64,000 nt of DNA, from assembly GCF_917563915.1 (NCBI RefSeq), contig NZ_CAKJTI010000006.1, positions 62,001 through 126,000 of the forward strand, read 5' to 3'. Of this stretch, positions 8,759-16,112 are shown piece by piece. The DNA comes from Bacillus rhizoplanae. Lineage in GTDB: Bacteria; Bacillota; Bacilli; Bacillales; Bacillaceae_G. The position numbers were made by a program, and so were the translations under genes. Positions within the stretch are counted from its first letter, which is position 1, and the number at the start of each line of letters is the position of its first letter. The notes beneath the pieces are model-generated. The model had not been told where the DNA came from and did not search any database. It saw only the letters and a list, made by a program, of their open reading frames with translations.

Positions 8759-8939
8759 TACCTCTGAGCCCGCCTAGGCATGGCGAACTGCTCTTTACCG
8801 TTTAAAAAGAAAGAGGAGTACATAGATTATTTACAATACACAAAATCGTAACAAAGTAGACAGTATATTTAGAGATTTCAAAAGGTGTATGTCACTTTCT
8901 TGTTGAATAAGTTATGTAGAGAATTTTGATCAAATAAAA

Positions 8940-8971
8940 ACCCGAATCATAGATAAACATGATTCGGGCTA
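8940..8971. terminator. terminator of the NADH dehydrogenase operon
   Basis: CCCGAATCAT and ATGATTCGGG form a 10-bp stem just after the - strand stop at 8981, with an A-tract on the + strand (T-tract for the - strand). Confidence 0.85.
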
Positions 8972-8980
8972 TCATTCAGA

Positions 8981-10159
8981 TTAGTAAGCTAAGCTGAATA
9001 ATCCTTTAATGTGTGATAAGTAACGAACGTTACTTGCTTCTTTCATTAATGATGCTGGTAAGCCTTTAAGTGGAGTTGAGCTTGCTCCGATTGAAGCAAC
9101 AGCATCTTTACGTCCTAGACTTGCAAGTGTTCCAGAGTTTACTGGTGCGAACTCTTCGAATGCTTTGCCTTCTAGTGCCGCGTATAAGTTGTATCCAATT
9201 AACTCACCCATTTGCCAAGCGATTTGTGCAGTTGGTGGGTATGGACGACCGTCTGGAGCGAAGACAACAGCGCTGTCTCCAGCAACGAATACGTTTTTGT
9301 GAGAAGTAGATTGTAGGTATGCATCAACTGTTGCACGACCACGGTTTACTTCAAGACCTGATTCACCGATTAATGGGTTACCTTGTACGCCGCCTGTCCA
9401 AACAAATGTGTTAGCAACGATTTTTTGACCGTCTTTTAAGTCGATTTCATTGCCAGCAACGTTTGTTACAGGAAGACCTGTTAAGAATTGAACGCCGCGT
9501 GCTTCTAAGCTAGTAGTTGCACGTTCAATTAAATGGTCAGGTAATACTGGAAGGATTTTTGGACCTGCTTCAACAAGAAGAAGTTTAACTTCTTTTGGAT
9601 TTACGCCGTGGCTTTTTGCAAGCTTTGGCATAATGTCAGCAAGTTCACCAACTAGCTCAACGCCAGTTAATCCGCCGCCGCCGATTAAGATTGTAGCATC
9701 AGCTTCGTTTTTCGTTTTAGCGTATTCACGAATACGGTCTTCAACGTGTTTGTAGATTTTGTTTGCATCAGCAGCAGATTTTAATACCATGCTGTTTTCT
9801 TCTAGTCCTGGAATACCGAAGTAAGCAGTTTTACTTCCTAAAGCAACTACAAGTGCATCGTAAGATAAAGTAGTGCCACCAGCTAGTTTAATTTCTTTGC
9901 TATCAACTGAGAATGACTCAACTGTTGCAATTTTAAGATCGATGTCTTTACCTTTGAAAAGTTTTTCAAGTGGCATTGCAACTGCTTGCTCAGAAACGTT
10001 ACCTGCTGCAAGGCGGTGTAGTTCCGTAATAATTTGATGTGTTGGATATTGGTTGATAACTGTAACTTGTGCTTCTGATTTGCTGTAATGTTTACGTACA
10101 TTTAAAGCTGCAAGAAGTCCGCCATAACCAGCACCTAAGATGACAATTTGTTTTGACAT
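8981..10159 (-). CDS. ndh: type II NADH dehydrogenase
   Basis: This 392-residue flavoprotein passes electrons from NADH to menaquinone at the inner face of the membrane without pumping protons. It has an FAD-binding GAGYGG at residues 9-14, a second dinucleotide fold with GGGGLTGVE at 160-168, and VFVAGDSAVVF near 290. A C-terminal amphipathic tail (SHIKGLFSLAY) fits membrane attachment. It is the second gene after a DUF1641 gene, the same order as B. subtilis yjlC-ndh (yjlD). A Rex-like operator stands upstream of the pair, so NADH level probably controls it. Confidence 0.93.
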   Translation of the reverse strand: MSKQIVILGAGYGGLLAALNVRKHYSKSEAQVTVINQYPTHQIITELHRLAAGNVSEQAVAMPLEKLFKGKDIDLKIATVESFSVDSKEIKLAGGTTLSYDALVVALGSKTAYFGIPGLEENSMVLKSAADANKIYKHVEDRIREYAKTKNEADATILIGGGGLTGVELVGELADIMPKLAKSHGVNPKEVKLLLVEAGPKILPVLPDHLIERATTSLEARGVQFLTGLPVTNVAGNEIDLKDGQKIVANTFVWTGGVQGNPLIGESGLEVNRGRATVDAYLQSTSHKNVFVAGDSAVVFAPDGRPYPPTAQIAWQMGELIGYNLYAALEGKAFEEFAPVNSGTLASLGRKDAVASIGASSTPLKGLPASLMKEASNVRYLSHIKGLFSLAY

Positions 10160-10203
10160 AGTATGATATCCCCCGTCTTTACTAATTGTTGTGTAAGAAA
10201 GAA

Positions 10204-10644
10204 TTATTTATGATTGCGTTCTGCAGTAATTTGAAGATAAGCGTTTACAAAGCGAAACATTTTTTGTGCTTGCGGATCTTTTAGCATTCTTAAAAGGCCA
10301 AAAAGACCGATAACTTCGTTGCTTTCTTCAGCGCGATCTTTCGCTTCGATAGCAGTTGCAGCAATGGTTTTCACTGTATCTTTTACAGGTTCTGCAAGTT
10401 CTTGGATTGCTCCAACAGTATCATTTTTTAATACTTCATCAGTAGCGACTGCTTGAGCGAAATCATAAGACTTTGTTAAAATGTTAACGAGCTCAGTTAA
10501 TTTTGGAAGTTGTTCTACTAATGTAGTTAAAGACTCTTGAACTTCAGGCTTTAATAGCTGATCAAGTACATCAAGCTGTCCTTGGCTAGCTGAAATTTGT
10601 AATGATTTTTGTTCAGGCTTTGTTTGAGTGATTGTTTCTGGCAT
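10204..10644 (-). CDS. yjlC: DUF1641 protein, YjlC-like
   Basis: This 146-residue mostly helical soluble protein starts MPETITQTKPEQKS. ATG 10644 has AAAGGAG about 9 nt upstream and is better than the longer frame from 10677. It has the DUF1641 pattern with a conserved GLFGLLRMLKDPQ segment near the C-terminus. It sits 44 bp upstream of ndh in the same orientation, as yjlC does in B. subtilis. Its role beside NADH dehydrogenase is unknown. Confidence 0.85.
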   Translation of the reverse strand: MPETITQTKPEQKSLQISASQGQLDVLDQLLKPEVQESLTTLVEQLPKLTELVNILTKSYDFAQAVATDEVLKNDTVGAIQELAEPVKDTVKTIAATAIEAKDRAEESNEVIGLFGLLRMLKDPQAQKMFRFVNAYLQITAERNHK

Positions 10645-10756
10645 CTCCAATTCTCCTTTACGATAGCAAGATAGCAATACTTCTTAAATTTTTGGTAATG
10701 AAAGAAGATTCCCCATTACAGGTAAGATTTCTTCGTCCGTAACAACTCGAGGAAAT

Positions 10757-10774
10757 TTGTAAAACTTTACACAA
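10757..10774 (-). promoter_or_regulatory. Rex-like operator upstream of yjlC-ndh
   Basis: On the - strand the site reads TTGTGTAAAGTTTTACAA, which matches the Rex consensus TTGTGAA-N4-TTCACAA at 12 of 14 fixed positions. It lies 113 bp before the yjlC start. Rex senses the NADH/NAD ratio and is known to bind upstream of this operon in B. subtilis. Confidence 0.7.
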
Positions 10775-11079
10775 AGATTTAGGGCAAAATGCTCTTAAAG
10801 TTACTATTGCCGGTGAATATGTCTTTTCAAACCGTTGCAACATTCGAATGAACTATAAGTAATCACCGAATCTGAAATAGTAAATTTTAAAAGGCTAGTT
10901 GCGTCCTCTAGCTTATGGACTTGTCCAGTAAAAGACTTTGTCTACCAACTGAGTATATTATATACTATAATACACCTATGTTAACATAAAAATGATTATT
11001 AAGCATTCGATTTTAATGACTATAATCTACGAACTTACAGGGCGTTATATCTGTTGTTTTATTTCAATTTTACAATGTA

Positions 11080-11124
11080 AGAAGCATAAATTGACGAAAG
11101 CGGTTGATTTATGCTTTTTTTGTT
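11080..11124. terminator. former ferritin terminator, split from its gene by an intron
   Basis: AAGCATAAATTGA pairs (two mismatches) with TTGATTTATGCTT and a T-tract follows on the + strand. Without the intron at 11128 this hairpin would begin about 10 bases after the ferritin stop codon, so it was probably ferritin's own terminator. Confidence 0.65.
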
Positions 11125-11127
11125 TGC

Positions 11128-11857
11128 GTGCCCAGCTAAGCTGGACACTGCTTACTGGTGAAAGTCCAGTCTAGGTAAGAACCAAGTCGCCTAGTAGCTG
11201 ACAGGCAACTGGTGGAGAAATCCTAAGGTTGAAGCCCTGTGAAAAAGTAACTTCTAATAGAAGTGCGAGCGAATCAGCAGACCGTAACATAAAGTGAACC
11301 TTGCCGCCTCGTCAAGAGCACCCTAGCAATAGGAGAAGTCGAGCCTGGAGTAAATAGGCGAAGACCATGGAAGATGTGAATAACTTGGAAAGGCAACATC
11401 GAAGAATCCCTCGGGGTAAGGAGGACGGTATGTTGATAAAGTAGTGTCTGGAAGTGGGGAGGCGCTCCTTTGCCCTTTCTTTTAGAAAGGAGAAATGAAA
11501 CCTATAAGCGTAAGTGAAATGGTGGAATGCAAATAGGGAGTCGGAGGAGGTCATAGTACTGAACATCATAACGACAACACAAGGTTATGTAGGGAAGGAC
11601 CTCTACTTTGTTCATAAGTTGGAAGGAGGTAAGAGTGAGTGAATGCTGGAAACAGCTAACTACACCAATGTGAAAGCTCGAGAACTTCGGAAAACTTTAT
11701 ATCTTTGTGCCAAAGTTAAACATAACTGAATACCAAAGAAAGAAGAACATCGGAAAGCCGTATGAGGGAAAACCTCACGTACGGTTTGATGAGGGGAAGC
11801 TGAAACAGAAAAGAGATGGCAAAGCCATCTCTTTTCTGTTTCAGTTTTCTACTCTAT
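11128..11857 (+). mobile_element. ORF-less group II intron (copy 2)
   Basis: This 730-bp element begins GTGCCCAGCTAAGCTGGACA and ends TTTTCTACTCTAT. Its first 216 bases match copy 1; then it continues through sequence that looks like the rest of domains I-III. There is no protein-coding frame. Domain V (AAAGCCGTATGAGGG ... CCTCACGTACGGTTT) is at 11752-11785 and is followed by a long domain VI-like hairpin (GCTGAAACAGAAAAGAGATGG with CCATCTCTTTTCTGTTTCAG). A short loop replaces the domain IV ORF. It could splice if a related protein is supplied from elsewhere. It lies antisense to ferritin, exactly at its stop codon. Confidence 0.85.
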
Positions 11858-12363
11858 TACTCAGCTGGTGGAGTAAACGTGCGTTTTTCTAATTCAGCAT
11901 CTAACATAAACAATGCGTTTGAATCGTTTGTAATTCGCTTTAATTTTTGAATGATGCTATCGAAAGATGATTCTTCTTCAACTTGCTCGTCAACGAACCA
12001 TTTTAAGAAGGTGATCGTAGCATGCTCGCGCTCATCCCACGCAATATCAGATAAGTGATAAATTCGCTTTGTAACTTCACGTTCATGTTCGAGTCCAGTT
12101 TCAAAAGCAGTTAAAATGGATTCGTACTCGTTATTTGGATTCTCAAATCCAGTAATAATAGCACGCTCACCGCGATCATTAATATAATTGTAAAGCTTCA
12201 TTGCATGGAAACGCTCTTCCTCTGCTTGTACAAGAAAGAAGTTGGCAAATCCATCGTAGTTTTCTGACGTACAGTAAGCCGCCATTGCCATATACACATG
12301 GGCGGAGTAAAACTCAAAGTTCATTTGATCATTTAGTGCTTCACGTAATGTTGGAGATAACAT
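11857..12363 (-). CDS. ftnA: non-heme ferritin
   Basis: This 168-residue four-helix protein oxidises and stores iron as a 24-mer cage. The ferroxidase ligands of bacterial ferritins are in their usual places: Glu17 (FEFYSAH), Glu50 and His53 (AEEERFH), with later Glu residues in FETGLEHERE and FVDEQVEEE. ATG 12363 follows GAAAGGGGC. The last base of the TAA stop codon is supplied by the intron whose 3' end is at 11857. Next to it, upstream, are a perfect palindrome and a Fur-like box. Dps and suf genes elsewhere in the window share the iron theme. Confidence 0.93.
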   Translation of the reverse strand: MLSPTLREALNDQMNFEFYSAHVYMAMAAYCTSENYDGFANFFLVQAEEERFHAMKLYNYINDRGERAIITGFENPNNEYESILTAFETGLEHEREVTKRIYHLSDIAWDEREHATITFLKWFVDEQVEEESSFDSIIQKLKRITNDSNALFMLDAELEKRTFTPPAE

Positions 12364-12383
12364 AAAAAAGCCCCTTTCATATT

Positions 12384-12422
12384 ATTACGATATAATCATA
12401 TCGTAATTGAAAATAATTCTCA
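12384..12422 (-). promoter_or_regulatory. ferritin promoter region: palindrome and Fur-like box
   Basis: A perfect 10-bp inverted repeat (ATTACGATAT, 4-nt spacer, ATATCGTAAT) is at 12384-12407. Next to it TGAAAATAATTCTCA (12408-12422) matches the Fur 7-1-7 consensus TGATAATNATTATCA at 12 of 14 fixed positions. Both lie between the ferritin start and the upstream gene. Which protein binds the palindrome is unknown. Confidence 0.5.
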
Positions 12423-12426
12423 CTTA

Positions 12427-12741
12427 TTATTCGAATCGCTTGGAGAGTTTCTTAACATGCGTTTCCATAATATCTTGTAAATCTAAATTATATTTTTGCG
12501 CTAAAATAATAAGATTTCCTAAAACATCTCCAATTTCTTCTTTTAATTCAATTGTTAATTCTTCTTCGCTCTTTTTTCGTTCATCTGGACGATCACGACC
12601 AATTTCAATAGCACGCACGACGCGAGAAACTTCGCCCACTTCCTCCGCTAAAAAATTAACACGAATAAAGGAATTATATTGTGCCCAGCCCCGCTCATAA
12701 TAAAATTGTTCCACCCAGCTTTGAAATTCATTCGTGTTCAT
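12427..12741 (-). CDS. MazG-like nucleotide pyrophosphohydrolase
   Basis: This 104-residue all-alpha protein has the MazG metal-binding pattern: EEVGEVSRVVRAIE in the second helix and ELKEEIGDVLGNLIILAQ further on, giving the EExxE...ExxD set. Such enzymes hydrolyse nucleoside triphosphates to monophosphates and pyrophosphate, often to clean the nucleotide pool. ATG 12741 is preceded by GGAAAAGGATG; the longer frame from 12870 runs into the divergent LOG gene and is not likely. It shares an upstream region with that gene. Confidence 0.85.
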   Translation of the reverse strand: MNTNEFQSWVEQFYYERGWAQYNSFIRVNFLAEEVGEVSRVVRAIEIGRDRPDERKKSEEELTIELKEEIGDVLGNLIILAQKYNLDLQDIMETHVKKLSKRFE

Positions 12742-12813
12742 CCTTTTCCCATCCTCCCAATATGTAGTATGATTACATTGTAGCATAACAATATGTAGTT
12801 TTGGGGTGGAGTA

Positions 12814-13392
12814 ATGAAACGTATTTGTGTATTTGCAGGATCTAATGTTGGAGAGCGTCCAGAGTTTCAAACAGAAGCTCGGCAGCTTGGTGAAATATTA
12901 GTTCAAAATAATATAGAGCTTGTGTATGGAGGCTCTTGCGTTGGATTAATGGGAGAAGTAGCGAATCAAGTATTAGAGCTAGGCGGCCGTGTAACAGGTG
13001 TCATGCCTCGCGGATTATTTAGAGGAGAAATTGTTCATCACGGCTTAACAGAACTAATCGAAGTGGAAACGATGCATGAGAGAAAAGCGAAAATGAGTGA
13101 ACTTGCTGATGCATTTATTGCACTTCCAGGCGGTTATGGAACATTTGAAGAGCTGTTTGAAGTGGTATGTTGGTCACAAATTGGGATTCACGAAAAGCCT
13201 GTTGGATTACTGAACATTGCAGAATTCTACACACCGTTATTACAAATGGTGGACCGTGCAGCAGAGGAAGGCTTTATGAATCCATCGAATAAAGAATTGC
13301 TTGTATCTGCAAAAACGGCTAATGAGTTGATTCCTAAAATGAAAGAGTACAAACGACCAGTGATGGGGAATAAGTGGAAGCAGTTAACATAA
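12814..13392 (+). CDS. LOG family protein (nucleotide phosphoribohydrolase type)
   Basis: This 192-residue protein has the complete LOG signature PGGYGTFEE at residues 105-113 and the upstream MHERKAKM motif at 88-95. Members release the base from nucleoside monophosphates (cytokinin riboside phosphates in plants); bacterial substrates are less clear. GGGGTGGAG sits just before ATG 12814. It resembles B. subtilis YvdD in length and motifs. It is monocistronic with a terminator at once after the stop. Confidence 0.9.
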   Translation: MKRICVFAGSNVGERPEFQTEARQLGEILVQNNIELVYGGSCVGLMGEVANQVLELGGRVTGVMPRGLFRGEIVHHGLTELIEVETMHERKAKMSELADAFIALPGGYGTFEELFEVVCWSQIGIHEKPVGLLNIAEFYTPLLQMVDRAAEEGFMNPSNKELLVSAKTANELIPKMKEYKRPVMGNKWKQLT

Positions 13393-13398
13393 ATAAAA

Positions 13399-13429
13399 AA
13401 CCGAGCGGAATTGTCCCGCTCGATTTTTT
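13399..13429. terminator. bidirectional terminator
   Basis: CGAGCGG (13402-13408) pairs with CCGCTCG (13416-13422), with an A-tract before and a T-tract after. Confidence 0.85.
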
Positions 13430-13434
13430 GGTGT

Positions 13435-13560
13435 GATATTTGTCGAATGTGGTCGAAGGGTCTTTATATTGTGTCGAATCGCCGATATATTGTAAAAAAC
13501 GCCGATAAATGATGCGTTTGCGCCGATATATTATGAAAAGCGCCGATATATCGCTAAGCT
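13435..13560. repeat. 20-bp-period repeat array (CGCCGATATAT core), copy 1
   Basis: Four units with the core CGCCGATATAT (reverse: ATATATCGGCG) recur at about 20-bp steps. They are preceded by a tail with GTCGAATGTGGTCGAAGGG, then TCTTTATATTGTGTCGAA. Copies in either orientation occur at 31425, 41755 and 60005. This copy keeps the TCTTTATATTG site empty, whereas the copy at 41755 has bcr1 inserted there. It lies between two convergent genes. Confidence 0.8.
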
Positions 13561-13573
13561 GCTGCCGTTTTTC

Positions 13574-14014
13574 TTATTGATTCAAGAATGCGCGTAACAT
13601 CCATGCGTGTTTTTCAAGTTCTGTATAGATGCCAAGTAGTAAATCAGATGTCGTTTCATCGTCTGCATCTTGTGCGATTTCCATGCCTTTTTTGAGTTCA
13701 AGAAGCATTGCTTCATAGTCTTTCATAATTGCTTCGACCATTCCTTCTGCAGTTTCTCCGTAAGCTGCTTCTTGAACAGAAGATAGTTCTAAGTATTCTT
13801 TCATTGTTGCTACTGGTTTGCCGCCGATTGCTAAAATACGTTCTGCAATTTCATCGATGTGCGTAGCTGCTTCTGTATAAAATTGTTCGAATTTCTCATG
13901 TAATGTAAAGAACTGAGGTCCTGTTACGTACCAGTGGTAGTTGTGTAATTTTGTAAATAAAACGTTCCAGTTTGCTACTTGTTTGTTTAATACTTCAATA
14001 ACTTGTGTATTCAT
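13574..14014 (-). CDS. dps: Dps family ferritin-like protein
   Basis: This 146-residue protein forms 12-mer cages that oxidise iron with hydrogen peroxide and protect DNA. Intersubunit ferroxidase ligands are visible: His27 (NYHWYV), His39, Asp54 and Glu58 (HIDEIAERI), spaced as in Listeria and B. anthracis Dlp proteins. ATG 14014 follows GAAGGAGATTG; the longer in-frame starts lie upstream of that site. A PerR box 47 bp upstream suggests induction by peroxide, as for B. subtilis mrgA. Confidence 0.93.
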   Translation of the reverse strand: MNTQVIEVLNKQVANWNVLFTKLHNYHWYVTGPQFFTLHEKFEQFYTEAATHIDEIAERILAIGGKPVATMKEYLELSSVQEAAYGETAEGMVEAIMKDYEAMLLELKKGMEIAQDADDETTSDLLLGIYTELEKHAWMLRAFLNQ

Positions 14015-14060
14015 AATATCAATCTCCTTCACGTTTTTTTGTTTTATATCAATTACTAAT

Positions 14061-14075
14061 TTATAATTATAATAA
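14061..14075 (-). promoter_or_regulatory. PerR box upstream of dps
   Basis: TTATAATTATAATAA matches the PerR consensus TTATAATNATTATAA at all but one position. It lies 47 bp before the dps start codon, a fitting place for a repressor site. Confidence 0.75.
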
Positions 14076-14206
14076 TCTAATAGAGGGTATAAAATCAACC
14101 CATTTTGCATATATAATTTTAAACATTTTGTGACGCAGGTGTAGGTTTAAAACAGGAGATAATGTGACATATAGATAAAAGAGAATAAATAGAAGGGAGA
14201 ATGAAG

Positions 14207-14641
14207 ATGCAGCTTCTATCTCAAAAGATATATCAACAAGCTGGGAACTGGTATGTACTTGATGAAGATTTTCCATGGGATATAAATCAAGTGCAGAGGG
14301 ATGTGTTCTCATTAATTGAACGGCGTGAGGTATCTGTATTTTTCTGTGATACGTGTGAAACAAATGATGTGTTAGTCCGACTAGGAGAAGAGGAAGAAGA
14401 ATTTTTATTTCCGCTGAACGGATTTTATCATAAAGAACAGCGTTTAATTTTCGTTTGTATGTGGCAGGAGTATGAGTGCTTATTGGAAACATTGTTGCAT
14501 GAGTTTCGGCATGATATGCAGCATGAACGGAAGTTATTATATGTCGGTAATGAAATGTATGAAAAGCGGTGGATTGAGAAGGATGCAAGAGTGTTTGCGA
14601 AGAGAAAGATGAGAGAATATAGGAGAAGGTGTGCAAACTAA
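14207..14641 (+). CDS. small protein with HEXXH motif (DUF3920-like)
   Basis: This 144-residue soluble protein of unknown function contains LLHEFRHDMQHE near residue 104, an HEXXH zinc-binding motif followed by a third His, as in small metalloproteases. It also has a CDTC pair near residue 48. GAAGGGAGA is 7 nt before ATG 14207; ATG 14201 is too close to it. I recall this as DUF3920 in the B. cereus group, but am not sure. There is no signal peptide, so it acts in the cytoplasm. Confidence 0.7.
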   Translation: MQLLSQKIYQQAGNWYVLDEDFPWDINQVQRDVFSLIERREVSVFFCDTCETNDVLVRLGEEEEEFLFPLNGFYHKEQRLIFVCMWQEYECLLETLLHEFRHDMQHERKLLYVGNEMYEKRWIEKDARVFAKRKMREYRRRCAN

Positions 14642-14672
14642 AACATAGTGAATCCGGCACTATGTTTTAGTT
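14640..14672. terminator. terminator
   Basis: AAACATAGTG pairs with CACTATGTTT right after the stop codon, followed by TAGTTTTA. Confidence 0.75.
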
Positions 14673-14702
14673 TTACTTACAAAAAGAAAGTAATTGACAT
14701 TT

Positions 14703-14726
14703 CTATAGTTTAGTTCTAAACTATAG
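14703..14726 (+). promoter_or_regulatory. palindromic operator upstream of marR
   Basis: A perfect inverted repeat with 11-bp half-sites CTATAGTTTAG and CTAAACTATAG around TT, 25 bp before the MarR start. MarR proteins bind such palindromes, so this is probably an autoregulatory site. Confidence 0.7.
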
Positions 14727-14751
14727 TTACAAAGCTTAGCGAGGTGATGGA

Positions 14752-15165
14752 ATGAAAACAGATGAACGACTTGGTTTATTAGTATGGTTTCGTTTATCAC
14801 GCTTTTACAACCAAAGTATTAGAGAAACGAATCAACATTTAAAAAAATGGGATTTGTCTGCTGCACAATTTGATGTATTAGTACAAATTGGGACAGGGGA
14901 TCGTTTAACGCAGCAAGAATTGGGTCAAAAGCTTTTCGTTACAAAAGGAAACGTTACGCAGCTTTTGAGTAAAATGGAGCAGCTTGATTTGATTCAAAGA
15001 GAGCAAGAAGGAAAAACGAAGTATCTTTCCTTAACAGAGAAAGGTAAAGCACTGTATGAAGAAGTTGTTCCGCCCCAAGAAAGATTTCAAGCAGCGCAAT
15101 TTTGCAAGTTGGATCGCGAGGAACAGAAACAGCTGTTAGCATTACTTCGTAAATTACAATCATAA
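14752..15165 (+). CDS. MarR family transcriptional regulator (MhqR-like?)
   Basis: This 137-residue winged-helix repressor has the MarR layout: an N-terminal dimerisation helix, recognition region LTQQELGQKLFVTKGNVTQLLSKMEQ, and wing QREQEGKTKYLSLTEKG. GCGAGGTGATGG stands before ATG 14752. Two palindromes flank it: one before the gene and one before the pirin gene that follows 48 bp later. The second palindrome closely resembles the operator I remember for B. subtilis MhqR, which responds to quinones and catechols. That makes a quinone or electrophile sensor plausible. No conserved redox Cys of the YodB type is evident (one Cys near the C-terminus, in QFCKLD). Confidence 0.85.
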   Translation: MKTDERLGLLVWFRLSRFYNQSIRETNQHLKKWDLSAAQFDVLVQIGTGDRLTQQELGQKLFVTKGNVTQLLSKMEQLDLIQREQEGKTKYLSLTEKGKALYEEVVPPQERFQAAQFCKLDREEQKQLLALLRKLQS

Positions 15166-15179
15166 AAATTTCAAATAAA

Positions 15180-15197
15180 TATCTCGAGTTCGAGATA
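15180..15197 (+). promoter_or_regulatory. MhqR-type palindrome upstream of pirin
   Basis: TATCTCGA and TCGAGATA flank GT in a perfect 8-bp inverted repeat, 16 bp before the pirin start. It nearly equals the MhqR operator of B. subtilis as I remember it (TATCTCGAATTCGAGATA). It may repress the pirin gene separately from marR. Confidence 0.7.
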
Positions 15198-15213
15198 AAA
15201 TGAGGTGAAGGAT

Positions 15214-15912
15214 ATGTTCAAAAAAATTGATCATAAACAAATGGGAAGAGCAAATCACGGTTGGTTAAATACACATTTTCATTTTTCATTTGCAGATTAC
15301 TACAACCCAAATAATATGAGATTTGGTGCACTTCGCGTAATTAATGATGATTTAGTAGCAGCACAAACAGGATTTGATACGCATCCACACCGTGATATGG
15401 AGATTATTTCTTATGTAGTGGACGGAGCATTAACGCACCAAGATAGTATGGGAAACCGCGGGACAATTGAGCGCGGTCATGTGCAATATATGAGTGCTGG
15501 AACAGGTGTCTTCCATAGTGAGCACAACTTAGGAGATGAAACATTGCGTCTTCTGCAAATTTGGATTTTACCAGACCGCGCTGGCCATATGCCAAATTAC
15601 GGTGAATTTAAATTTGATTGGAGTAAACGTGAGAATACATGGTTCCACATGGTTTCACCAATTGATGGCGGTGCACCGATTGAAATTCATCAAGATGCAA
15701 ATCTGTATTCTCTTGCTTTAGAAAAAGGAAAAGAGATTACATTCCCAGTTGGTGAAGGGCGTCAAGCTTACTTGGTTCAAATTGAAGGAAGCGGCATTGT
15801 GAATGGTGAAGCGTTAGTGATGAGAGATGCAGCAGAAGTAATTGAAGAAGATATCCACATTCAAGCAGCAGAAACAGCTCATTATTTAGTAATTGAGATG
15901 AAGAAACAATAA
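15214..15912 (+). CDS. pirin family protein
   Basis: This 232-residue bicupin protein has the pirin metal ligands: DTHPHRDMEI (His-X-His) and VFHSEHN with a later Glu. E. coli YhhW and human pirin of this family act on quercetin, releasing carbon monoxide; the natural substrate in bacteria is often unknown. ATG 15214 follows GAGGTGAAGG; the GTG at 15205 overlaps it. It follows a MarR gene and carries its own palindromic operator, which suggests a response to aromatic or electrophilic compounds. Confidence 0.9.
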   Translation: MFKKIDHKQMGRANHGWLNTHFHFSFADYYNPNNMRFGALRVINDDLVAAQTGFDTHPHRDMEIISYVVDGALTHQDSMGNRGTIERGHVQYMSAGTGVFHSEHNLGDETLRLLQIWILPDRAGHMPNYGEFKFDWSKRENTWFHMVSPIDGGAPIEIHQDANLYSLALEKGKEITFPVGEGRQAYLVQIEGSGIVNGEALVMRDAAEVIEEDIHIQAAETAHYLVIEMKKQ

Positions 15913-15957
15913 TTAAGAGAAACTTTCAACAGTGAGGGGGCTTACTGCCCGTTAATA
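15913..15957 (+). repeat. decayed bcr1 remnant
   Basis: GAAACTTTCAACAGTGAGGGGG and CTTACTGCCCGTTAATA recall the two ends of the bcr1 repeat, with the middle deleted. Similarity is clear but degraded. Confidence 0.5.
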
Positions 15958-15968
15958 AAAAATATGCC

Positions 15969-16004
15969 ACGAGTAGCGTCTACAGATAGCGCTGCTCTTT
16001 TTTT
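15969..16004 (+). terminator. terminator of the pirin gene
   Basis: GAGTAGCG pairs with CGCTGCTC (one G-T pair), followed by seven T residues. Confidence 0.75.
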
Positions 16005-16112
16005 GTATGAATTTTCTGTCGAAATTTTCTAAAATTTAAACGGAAGGTTATTACTATTATCTCTAGAATTGTATAAAAGTGTCAAAACATTAGGGGATGG
16101 GGAGTGTTGTTT

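Noticed and set aside
10690-10860. A short + strand frame (QLEEICKTLHKDLGQNALKV to CNIRMNYK) between the yjlC gene and the gap.
   Set aside because: It has no start codon or ribosome site and overlaps the Rex site and the promoter region of the - strand operon.
7987-11857. The two introns and the ndh operon between them as one composite transposon.
   Set aside because: Each intron has its own terminator target and own 3' exon; ndh-yjlC and its Rex site have the standard chromosomal order.
12814-12870. A longer N-terminus for the MazG-like gene reaching to 12870.
   Set aside because: It would overlap the start of the divergent LOG gene; ATG 12741 has a good ribosome site and matches the family's normal start.
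16104-16112. GTG 16104 as start of the neutral protease.
   Set aside because: It directly abuts the ribosome site; TTG 16113 has better spacing and gives a normal signal peptide start (MKKKVLSS).
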